Both the position numbers and the translations under genes were made by a program. This document shows, piece by piece, positions 1 through 5,651 of a DNA stretch of 15,077 bases (position 1 is its first letter; the number at the start of each line of letters is the position of its first letter). The notes under the pieces were generated by a model that did no database searches, was not told the origin of the DNA, and saw only the letters and a program-made list of their open reading frames with translations. Source of the DNA: Bryobacterales bacterium (lineage in GTDB: Bacteria; Acidobacteriota; Terriglobia; Bryobacterales; Bryobacteraceae); contig PKYZ01000703.1 in NCBI GenBank assembly GCA_003132865.1, positions 1 to 15,077 of the forward strand, written 5' to 3'.

Positions 1-25
1 GGTAAAAATATACTTGACTATTCCA
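1..25 (+). repeat. left terminal inverted repeat
   Basis: The reverse complement of 3707-3731 matches these bases with one mismatch, at position 5. The shared core is TATACTTGACTATTCC. A shorter GATC-containing match resumes just inside, offset by two bases. The repeat may extend left of the window. Confidence 0.88.
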
Positions 26-42
26 ACGATCTGCGGTATGAT
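14..42 (+). promoter_or_regulatory. transposase promoter inside the left repeat
   Basis: A TTGACT -35 box (14-19) is separated by 17 bp from a TATGAT -10 box (37-42). The -35 box lies in the terminal repeat. The expected transcription start, about 7 bp past the -10 box, falls on the ATG at 49, which suggests a leaderless transposase mRNA. The call rests on consensus match and spacing. Confidence 0.65.
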
Positions 43-48
43 TTGGAT

Positions 49-1011
49 ATGGAACAGGAACCACAAACCCTTCAACAAGTTACGGTGATGGCAGCCGATC
101 CTGACAAGGCCCGTGAGTACGTCCTGCCCCGCCGCTGGAGCAATGGTGTGGTTTGCCCGACTTGCGGCAGCGAAAAGGTCACGTTCCAGCCTAAACACAA
201 CCGCTGGCAGTGCACCAACCGGCACCCCCGCCGCCAGTTCACCTTGAAGACCGGGACCGTCATGGAAGATTCGCCATTGAGCTTGGACAAGTGGTTAATG
301 GCCATGTGGCTGGTGGCCAGCAACCGGAATGGCATTTCCTCTTGGGAACTCCACCGCGCTATCGGCATCACCCAGAAGTCTGCATGGTTCCTGCTTCATC
401 GCGTCCGGCTTGCAATGCAGGATGAGTATTGGGGCGGCAAGCTCGGGGGCGAGGTTGAGGCGGACGAAACCTTCATCGGCGGCAAGGCGCGCAATATGCA
501 CAAAGAGCGCAAGCGCCGCGTCCAGAAGGAGACAGGCCGTATTACCGGCAAGACTATCGCTTTCGGGATGGTGCAACGCGGCGGAACGGTTCGCGCTATG
601 ACCGTTGAGGATCGCGGCAAGGCGGAACTTCAGACGCGCATCAAAGAGCATGTCGAGGCGGGCGCGGCAATCTTCACCGATGAACTGCCGTCCTACGATG
701 GCCTGTCCGAAGAGTTCAAGCATGAGGTCATCAATCACGCGGTAGAGTACGTGAACGGGAACATTCACACCAACACGATGGAGAACTTCTGGTGCCTACT
801 AAAGCGCAGCCTGAAAGGGACCTACGTTTCCGTTGAGCCGTTCCATCTGTTCCGCTACCTCGATGAACAGGCATTCCGGTACAATAATCGCCTGCCCATG
901 TCTGATGCAGACCGTTTTAGTTACCTCGTTCGCAAGATTGTAGGCAAGCGCCTCACTTATGCCGAGCTTACCGGCAAGACGGAGAATCCCCCGAGTGAAG
1001 CTATCTCGTAA
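49..1011 (+). CDS. IS1595-family transposase (DDE, ISXO2-like)
   Basis: This gene encodes a 320-residue DDE transposase that would catalyse cut-and-paste or copy movement of the surrounding element. An N-terminal zinc ribbon has C36 and C39 (CPTCG), then C55 and H59 in CTNRHPRRQF. The helical linker TLKTGTVMEDSPLSLDKW follows. The catalytic domain shows VEADETFIGG (D139), IFTDELPSYDGL (D211) and HTNTMENFWCLLKRSLKG (E245, with K252 seven residues on), the arrangement typical of IS1595. The length is normal and the frame is open, so the enzyme may be active. A TTG at 43 would add two residues, but it lies directly against the -10 box, so ATG 49 is preferred; ATG 88 is a less likely alternative because it trims a conserved-looking N terminus. 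It faces the passenger operon. Confidence 0.93.
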   Translation: MEQEPQTLQQVTVMAADPDKAREYVLPRRWSNGVVCPTCGSEKVTFQPKHNRWQCTNRHPRRQFTLKTGTVMEDSPLSLDKWLMAMWLVASNRNGISSWELHRAIGITQKSAWFLLHRVRLAMQDEYWGGKLGGEVEADETFIGGKARNMHKERKRRVQKETGRITGKTIAFGMVQRGGTVRAMTVEDRGKAELQTRIKEHVEAGAAIFTDELPSYDGLSEEFKHEVINHAVEYVNGNIHTNTMENFWCLLKRSLKGTYVSVEPFHLFRYLDEQAFRYNNRLPMSDADRFSYLVRKIVGKRLTYAELTGKTENPPSEAIS

Positions 1012-1065
1012 GCGGCAAGGCCGCGGGAAGCGGAAATCAGCGATTCCCCAATAAGGTAGCATCAG

Positions 1066-1084
1066 GCCCGTACTTCTTACGGGC
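1066..1084. terminator. hairpin after the transposase gene
   Basis: GCCCGTA (1066-1072) pairs with TACGGGC (1078-1084) around a 5-base loop. A moderately T-rich stretch (GATTTGGATTTT) follows on the + strand. It lies 55 bp past the transposase stop and could end that transcript. The T tract is interrupted, so strength is uncertain. Confidence 0.5.
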
Positions 1085-1190
1085 GATTTGGATTTTATGT
1101 CCAAGAGATGTTAGCGCGTCATTGTTAAATAGGACGCTATCAAATGCCCACATCCTGTCCGAATCCTGTGCGAGTTGCTCGATCCTTCAT

Positions 1191-1209
1191 CGGGCGTTCT
1201 AATCGCCCG
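1191..1209. other. small GC hairpin between the convergent arms
   Basis: CGGGCG (1191-1196) pairs with CGCCCG (1204-1209) around a 7-base loop. It lies in the 256-bp gene-free gap (1012-1267) between the transposase and the last passenger gene. No T tract follows immediately on either strand. Apart from this and the two terminator-like hairpins I see nothing else in the gap. Confidence 0.35.
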
Positions 1210-1230
1210 CGCGGTTAAAAATGGAAATCC

Positions 1231-1253
1231 CCCCAAGTCTAGCAGGCTTGGGG
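1231..1253 (-). terminator. Rho-independent terminator of the passenger operon
   Basis: CCCCAAG (1231-1237) and CTTGGGG (1247-1253) form a 7-bp stem with a 9-base loop. On the - strand the stem is followed by GGATTTCCATTTTT. It begins 14 bp past the stop of the last passenger gene, the right place and orientation to end that operon before it runs into the transposase. Confidence 0.6.
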
Positions 1254-1267
1254 CGCGTCGGTAAGAC

Positions 1268-1633
1268 TTATTTGACAACCCCAAGCACTGCCAATAGCAC
1301 GGCGATGATGACCGGCACTAAGATAAACAGTATCCACAAGTGGGTTATGATCCTACTGGCGATGTGTTTGGCGTCTGCGGATACTTCCGTTCGTGGATCA
1401 AACGGAGTAGTCTCTAATTCCTTTCGGCGCTCAGACAACCGCTGCGATTCCGCGACTCTTGCGGCTTCAAGTTTAGCCATGACTTTATCGCGTTCGCCGC
1501 CGCGCTCAATCAGCAGATTGGCGCATATTTCCATCTCATCGCAGTTTGGGTCCGATGCCCACTTATCAAGTTCTTCGATGGATGCTTCAGAAAGCCATCT
1601 TTTGATGCTGTATCGTTTACTCGTTTCTTTCAT
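1268..1633 (-). CDS. small passenger protein with C-terminal membrane helix
   Basis: This is an unrecognised protein of 121 residues. Residues 1-90 are charged and mostly helical, with a likely coiled coil around 48-76 (ERGGERDKVMAKLEAARVAE). Residues 98-119 (HLWILFILVPVIIAVLLAVL) are a strongly hydrophobic segment ending one lysine from the terminus, so it would sit in the membrane with its N-terminal part in the cytoplasm, like a tail-anchored protein. It is the last gene of the passenger operon, 9 nt after the preceding stop, with a terminator-like hairpin just beyond. ATG 1633 is chosen; an in-frame TTG at 1639 would add two residues. No clear ribosome binding site is seen, so translation may be coupled to the gene before it. 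Function is unknown; a membrane-acting effector or a sensor is speculation. Confidence 0.72.
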   Translation of the reverse strand: MKETSKRYSIKRWLSEASIEELDKWASDPNCDEMEICANLLIERGGERDKVMAKLEAARVAESQRLSERRKELETTPFDPRTEVSADAKHIASRIITHLWILFILVPVIIAVLLAVLGVVK

Positions 1634-1642
1634 GGGCAAGTG

Positions 1643-1825
1643 CTACTGATTTATCTTACGTTTGGCTTTCGGCCCGCGCCTATGCGGATTCATCGCGGAC
1701 TGCCGCTTATACTCCGCTTCCCGCCGCATGATCTCTTCGTGCGGAACGGACAGGACCTTCCGCACAAGAGCATCGAAGCGTGCGAAAGCCTCCGGGTCTT
1801 CCACTGTTTCCGATTTTCTTTGCAT
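1643..1825 (-). CDS. small basic passenger protein, 60 aa
   Basis: This is a 60-residue protein with an acidic N-terminal third, a central helix of the form FDALVRKVLSVPHEEIMRRE (15-34) and a strongly basic tail (RRGPKAKRK). Small proteins with an 'F..L..VLSVPHxEI' helix and a lysine/arginine-rich tail recur widely in bacteria as uncharacterised genes. I recognise the pattern from memory but cannot attach a function. The ATG at 1825 is preceded by TAAGGAG, in which the stop of the upstream HEPN-like gene is fused to a good Shine-Dalgarno sequence with a spacing of about 10 nt. That supports real, coupled translation. The basic tail could bind nucleic acid or a neighbouring acidic protein, for example as an antitoxin; this is inference from size and position only. 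Confidence 0.72.
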   Translation of the reverse strand: MQRKSETVEDPEAFARFDALVRKVLSVPHEEIMRREAEYKRQSAMNPHRRGPKAKRKINQ

Positions 1826-1839
1826 CGTCGCATCGCTCC

Positions 1840-2379
1840 TTAGAAACTTAATGTTGATTGCAAGCCGCGAGAAGTGGCCGGAAACGCCTTATTGTAAATG
1901 GCTTGATAGAGTGCATCAATTGTCTCTATAATTGCCAGTATGGCCCGCCCCACCTCTTCCTCAGTTATTTCGATAACGTCTTTAGGATGAGTTAGTCGAT
2001 TACGAAGTATAAGTGCATCAGCCAACCGGGACCAGTGCGGCTTGGAATGATCCAATGGATGACCAAATTTCACGTGCAAAAAGTGTATTCGCTCCTCAAT
2101 GCTCGTCATCTTTAGCTTATTACGTAAGACAAACTCTCCATGCTCCAGCCGCACCTCTCGTTCTAGCAGAAATCCTCTCTCATGCATTGATACCTCAGAA
2201 CGCGTAGCTACCTCCTCCGCAACTGCGTTAACATGGGCCTCAAGTGCGCAAAAAGCTAGCATCAGCGCACTGTGCAAATAGGCTTCAGCCTCATGGGCAT
2301 CCTCAGCTTCCGACGCCCTCTCCAGAAAGCGCTTGGCCTCCTCTAGGAGAGAGCGTGCAAACTCGTCTATTTCCGGCAT
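1840..2379 (-). CDS. HEPN-like putative RNase
   Basis: This is a 179-residue, almost entirely alpha-helical protein. The telling feature is LILRNRLTHPK: R126-N127-x3-H131 fits the RNxxxH (R-x4-6-H) active-site motif of HEPN ribonucleases, placed as expected in the C-terminal half between two long helices (115-130 and 139-163). The N-terminal helices (5-60) have the usual pattern of a HEPN dimer interface. HEPN proteins commonly act as metal-independent RNases in toxin-antitoxin, abortive-infection and CRISPR-linked systems, though some homologues are not toxic. The start is 3 nt after the stop of the DGQHR-like gene, and an AAGG lies about 11 nt upstream. The context, cargo of a mobile element beside a DndB-like gene, favours a defence or addiction role. 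That function, and the family assignment itself, are inference from the motif and helical pattern. Confidence 0.68.
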   Translation of the reverse strand: MPEIDEFARSLLEEAKRFLERASEAEDAHEAEAYLHSALMLAFCALEAHVNAVAEEVATRSEVSMHERGFLLEREVRLEHGEFVLRNKLKMTSIEERIHFLHVKFGHPLDHSKPHWSRLADALILRNRLTHPKDVIEITEEEVGRAILAIIETIDALYQAIYNKAFPATSRGLQSTLSF

Positions 2380-2382
2380 GTG

Positions 2383-3651
2383 CTATTTTACCTTCTCTCG
2401 CTTCTTAATCGCGACGAGCTTTGCATCCTTTGCCGCCCAAGCGGCAATACCCGCGTCAACCGTACTTTTGGTGATACCCTTCCCAGATTCAGCCTGAATG
2501 TGGAAGACCTCTACCATGCGCCCGCGTTCCTGTGGATCTGTTCGATATCCCAGCCCACGGTATGTATCGGAATCAGTCTTATGCTTTCCGCCAGCTAATA
2601 CTGCTGCGTTAAGGGGGTCTTTGTTGCCGACTGATTTTAAATCAAAATGGCGCTTGAGGCGAACGGTGTTATCTTCCAGTAATCCGGCGACGTATGCCCA
2701 CGCAGAGTAAACGGCGGCATTCCATGCCTTTTCTGGATAGTCAGGTTTATCTGCTTTTTTGTTCATCGTGAAATAGTTTCGTTGGGCCTGTACAAGAAGC
2801 GCAAACTCTTTGGCGGCCTCTGTGAGTTTTTGGTCATTCCACAGATTCGGATTATTAGTTTTGAGTGCCTGCCAATCTGCGTCCTCCTCGCCACCTGTCT
2901 TACATAAGACTGGCGTAGTATTGCTAGTTTCAAACTGCGCTAAGGTCATCTCATGGCCCTTATAATAGTTGGTAATAAAGCTTCTGGCCATTCGCACTGA
3001 GATAGGGCCTCCACGAAGAAACTGATCCGAAAAATCAGTACCTACCGGTAATAGATCCACGGAATGGCACCAATCCCTTAATTTGGGGCCTTGCGACGTT
3101 TCTTGCACCCTGTCGATCAAATCTGGGGATATGGCAATATTGGTATTCGAGATTAACTGCACATCCAATCGCTGTGGAGTATCGAGTCCGAAGTACACTT
3201 TCACTCCGTGGTACTCGTCAACATTCTCGGCCAGCGCCTCCTGTATTGCCTTGAATCTGTGTTGCCCTCCAACGATCTTCAACGGATGCGCTTTGCCAAA
3301 ATCTTTTGTATACTCTGCCACAATATTGCTGAAAGATCTCCCCTGCTTTGCATCCGATTGCATTCGTACAAATGCCGGATGTGTAAGCCGCAACTCGCGA
3401 TTGGCTTTGTAGTCCATCTGCTCGTCTGGGTCTAGTGGAGCCTCCGTCGTGCCAAGCTGGATTAGCACACTGGCCTTGATGTGGCACTCGCAATAGTTCG
3501 CGTCGGTTCGCTTGTCCGTGAGCATCAGCAGGCATTCTTCGGCCTCTAGAGGCTTGAACTCGGCAGCAAACTGCTTTAGTGGGTGTGCGTCTTTTGCATT
3601 TTTGGGCACAATCTTGATCTCTAGATGGATTAAACCGCAAATCCACCACAT
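2383..3651 (-). CDS. DGQHR/DndB-like domain protein
   Basis: This is a 422-residue protein, first gene of the passenger operon. Residues 123-140 read HPLKIVGGQHRFKAIQEA, the signature of the DGQHR family (DndB and relatives, distantly related in fold to ParB/sulfiredoxin nucleotide-binding domains), with the first Asp replaced by Gly (GGQHR, 128-132). The following segment (FGLDTPQRLDVQLISNTNIA) also fits the family, and the tail is lysine-rich. DndB regulates phosphorothioate DNA modification, but no dndCDE genes are present, and many DGQHR proteins are stand-alone genes of unknown role in variable DNA. The start is uncertain: ATG 3651 is chosen; a GTG at 3681 would add ten residues and lies only 9 nt from the -10 box. 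An upstream GGAG (3667-3670) is 15 nt from ATG 3651, which is long. A regulatory or DNA-sensing partner of the HEPN-like protein is inference. Confidence 0.72.
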   Translation of the reverse strand: MWWICGLIHLEIKIVPKNAKDAHPLKQFAAEFKPLEAEECLLMLTDKRTDANYCECHIKASVLIQLGTTEAPLDPDEQMDYKANRELRLTHPAFVRMQSDAKQGRSFSNIVAEYTKDFGKAHPLKIVGGQHRFKAIQEALAENVDEYHGVKVYFGLDTPQRLDVQLISNTNIAISPDLIDRVQETSQGPKLRDWCHSVDLLPVGTDFSDQFLRGGPISVRMARSFITNYYKGHEMTLAQFETSNTTPVLCKTGGEEDADWQALKTNNPNLWNDQKLTEAAKEFALLVQAQRNYFTMNKKADKPDYPEKAWNAAVYSAWAYVAGLLEDNTVRLKRHFDLKSVGNKDPLNAAVLAGGKHKTDSDTYRGLGYRTDPQERGRMVEVFHIQAESGKGITKSTVDAGIAAWAAKDAKLVAIKKREKVK

Positions 3652-3689
3652 CACACAAGTACCACGCTCCCGGCCTGTCACGCACTACA

Positions 3690-3718
3690 AGTTTAGTTGA
3701 TCGCAGTGGAATAGTCAA
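3690..3718 (-). promoter_or_regulatory. passenger operon promoter inside the right repeat
   Basis: On the - strand, TTGACT (3718-3713) is separated by 17 bp from TAAACT (3695-3690). The -35 box is the same repeat sequence that serves the transposase at the other end, with identical spacing. The expected start at about 3683 would leave roughly 32 nt before ATG 3651. Confidence 0.55.
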
Positions 3719-3731
3719 GTATATTTATACC
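3707..3731 (-). repeat. right terminal inverted repeat
   Basis: Its reverse complement matches bases 1-25 at 24 of 25 positions. The sequence beyond 3731 has no counterpart visible in the window. Confidence 0.88.
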
Positions 3732-3783
3732 AAAACCAGGGCCGAGGTTGTAGCAATTTACAAACTTTTTTTTCAGGGCACAA

Positions 3784-3809
3784 CCACCAGCCACCAGCCA
3801 CCAGCCACC
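3784..3809 (+). repeat. CCACCAG heptamer tandem repeat
   Basis: Three perfect copies of CCACCAG and a partial fourth run head to tail, ending 22 bp before the DUF3467 start codon. The rest of 3732-3831 is a plain spacer with a run of eight T at 3766-3773. No ribosome binding site is evident. Confidence 0.8.
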
Positions 3810-3831
3810 GTTGTTGTGTCACCATGGCTCT

Positions 3832-4125
3832 ATGAGCCAGCCGCAACCGCCCAAGATCCAGATGAGCAACATGCCGGAATACCGGGAGGGCTACGCCAAC
3901 AGCGTCCAGATCCGCGTAAATCTCTGGGACTTCTTCCTGCTCTTCGGCTTGGTCAACCAGACCGCGCCCGATAACGTCAATATCCAGAATTTCCAGGGAG
4001 TTTACCTCAGCCCGCAGCAGGCCAAGGCGTTGCTCAACGTCCTCCAGCAAAACGTCAACCAATACGAAACCGCGTTCGGCGAGATCAAGCTTGAGCCGCA
4101 CCCGCCGGCCGGGACCGTCCAGTGA
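3832..4125 (+). CDS. DUF3467 family protein
   Basis: This is a 97-residue soluble protein matching the DUF3467 pattern: a short proline/glutamine-rich start, then YANSVQIRVNLWDFFLLFG (21-39), a variable loop, and VYLSPQQAKALLNVLQQNVNQYETAFGEI (57-85). The family has no established function; members are small, single-domain and widespread. ATG 3832 is chosen because the residues before it (from 3811) do not resemble the family. There is no clear Shine-Dalgarno sequence; ATG 3862 is a possible shorter start. The stop TGA overlaps the GTG start of the next gene (GTGA), so the two are probably translationally coupled, linking this protein to a membrane glycosyltransferase. Confidence 0.85.
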   Translation: MSQPQPPKIQMSNMPEYREGYANSVQIRVNLWDFFLLFGLVNQTAPDNVNIQNFQGVYLSPQQAKALLNVLQQNVNQYETAFGEIKLEPHPPAGTVQ

Positions 4126-5651
4126 TCGCGGAGCCTGCCCGCCGCCGCCGCCGCATCCGTCCCGAAACCTACCTGTTCTTCCTGGCCCTGTTTGCTCTCA
4201 TTGTTTTTCTCTCGCACGCGCCGTTGCTGCGCCTGCCGTACTATTGGGATGAACTGGGCCAGTTCATACCCGCCGCGCTGGATATCTTTCACGGCGGCTT
4301 TCATAGCGCCTCCTGGATTCCGCATTCGACCATTCCTAACGCCCATCCGCCGGGCGTGATGGCGTACCTGGCCGCAATTTGGACCGTGGCCGGCTGCTCG
4401 CCGCTGTCGACGCGCATCGCCATGCTGCTGGTGGCGTCGGTGGCGCTCCTGGTGACCTTCCTGGTGGCTATCGAGCTTTGCAAGGACGTGCGCGGCGCAC
4501 CGGCCTTCATGGCAGTGTTCCTACTGTGCGTCTCTCCACTTTTTTTCGCGCAGGCCATGCTCGCACAACTGGACATGCCGGCTATGCTCTTCACCGGCCT
4601 GGCTTTGCTGCTGTTCGTACAGGATAGGACCCGCCTGGCCGCCCTGGCGTCGACGGCGCTGGTGCTGGTGAAGGAAACCGGACTGCTGGTGCCGCTGCTG
4701 TTCGGCGCCTGGCTGCTGTATGAGAAGCGCCGGCGCGACGCCGGCTGGTTTCTCCTGCCCGCCGCCGCCCTGTGCGCCTGGCTGCTCGTCCTGGCCCGAG
4801 GTACGGGGCACGTGTTCGGCAACACCGAATTCACCCGGTACAACCTGTACTATCCCTTCCACCCGGTGCGATTCACATTCGCGCTAGGCCGGCGCCTCTA
4901 CTATCTGTTCTTCCAGGATTTCCACTGGATCGGAACCATCGCGATTCTGGTGGCTTGGCGCCGCGGCGTCTTCGCGACGCGCTCCTGGCGCATAGCCTGG
5001 CTCATGATCGGCATCCACGTGCTGTTTCTCAGCGCTGTCGGCGGGGCCATGCTGGAGCGCTACCTGCTCCCCGTGCTGCCAATCGTGTACGCTGCGATGG
5101 TCGCCGCCATGTCGATCTACAAGGGCCCACTGAGAGTTGTCTGCCAGGTTGCCCTGCTGGCCGGGTTGATCGTGGGCAATTTCTGGAACCCGCCCTATCC
5201 GTTCCCCTTCGAAAACAACCTGGCCTTCACGGACTTCGTTGCGTTGCAGCAGACTGCCGCGGAATTCGTCGCACGAAACTATGCTGGCGAGCGGATCGCC
5301 ACCGTGTGGCCCCTCACCTCCGCGCTGAGCCGCCCCGAATTTGGCTACGTGCGCCACGCCATACCCGTTCACAGCCTGCCGGATTTCACCGCGCACAGCG
5401 TGGATTCGCCCGATTGGCAACGTGACGCGCGCGTCTTCGTGTTCTTCTCGCGCATGTGGGAGCCGGAATGGAGCTGGACCAACATCGAACTGGTGCGCAA
5501 GGTCTGGCGCCGCTTCTATGGCTACGAGCCGGAACTCACGATCCCCGAAATGCGGCGCAGGCCGCTCACGCCGGTGGCGCGATGGGAGCGCCGCGGCCAG
5601 TGGATCGAGGTATACGAAGTCAGCACGGGTACGGTTGCGGCGGCGCGTTAG
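4122..5651 (+). CDS. GT-C (ArnT/PMT-like) membrane glycosyltransferase
   Basis: This is a 509-residue integral membrane protein. After an arginine-rich start (RRRRR at 7-11) comes a first helix at about 17-33, then an outer loop with LPYYWDELGQFIPAALD; D43-E44 sits where GT-C enzymes of the PMT/ArnT type (glycosyltransferase family 39/83) keep their catalytic acidic residue. NAHPPGVMAYLAAIW (74-88) fits the conserved HPP-containing second loop. Roughly nine to eleven hydrophobic segments follow to about residue 355, then a C-terminal domain of some 150 residues lacking clear membrane helices. Such enzymes transfer a sugar from a polyprenyl-phosphate donor outside the cytoplasmic membrane; the acceptor cannot be told from sequence. 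The GTG start lies inside the stop of the DUF3467 gene. Its 3' end overlaps the convergent dehydrogenase gene by 32 bp. Confidence 0.85.
   Translation: MIAEPARRRRRIRPETYLFFLALFALIVFLSHAPLLRLPYYWDELGQFIPAALDIFHGGFHSASWIPHSTIPNAHPPGVMAYLAAIWTVAGCSPLSTRIAMLLVASVALLVTFLVAIELCKDVRGAPAFMAVFLLCVSPLFFAQAMLAQLDMPAMLFTGLALLLFVQDRTRLAALASTALVLVKETGLLVPLLFGAWLLYEKRRRDAGWFLLPAAALCAWLLVLARGTGHVFGNTEFTRYNLYYPFHPVRFTFALGRRLYYLFFQDFHWIGTIAILVAWRRGVFATRSWRIAWLMIGIHVLFLSAVGGAMLERYLLPVLPIVYAAMVAAMSIYKGPLRVVCQVALLAGLIVGNFWNPPYPFPFENNLAFTDFVALQQTAAEFVARNYAGERIATVWPLTSALSRPEFGYVRHAIPVHSLPDFTAHSVDSPDWQRDARVFVFFSRMWEPEWSWTNIELVRKVWRRFYGYEPELTIPEMRRRPLTPVARWERRGQWIEVYEVSTGTVAAAR

Larger units (their letters stand above)
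1..3731. mobile_element. IS1595-family element with passenger operon
   Basis: The element is bounded by an inverted repeat at 1-25 and 3707-3731 that matches at 24 of 25 positions. It contains an IS1595-type transposase reading right and four passenger genes reading left. IS1595 is known as a family in which several members carry passenger genes and so blur the line between insertion sequence and transposon. The passenger half is clearly richer in A+T than the chromosome that follows. The left end coincides with the first base of the window, so the exact left boundary and the target-site duplication cannot be seen. If the right end is at 3731 and the duplication has the family's usual 8 bp, the bases just left of the window should be AAAACCAG. 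Confidence 0.88.

Noticed and set aside
2383..3651. Dnd phosphorothioation system suggested by the DndB-like protein
   Set aside because: No dndC, dndD, dndE or restriction partner genes are in the window; the motif alone does not indicate DNA sulfur modification.
3218..3718. Alternate open frame of 166 codons on the - strand over the start of the DGQHR-like gene
   Set aside because: It overlaps the frame carrying the GGQHR motif and its own translation shows no recognisable feature. I see no sign of a programmed frameshift.
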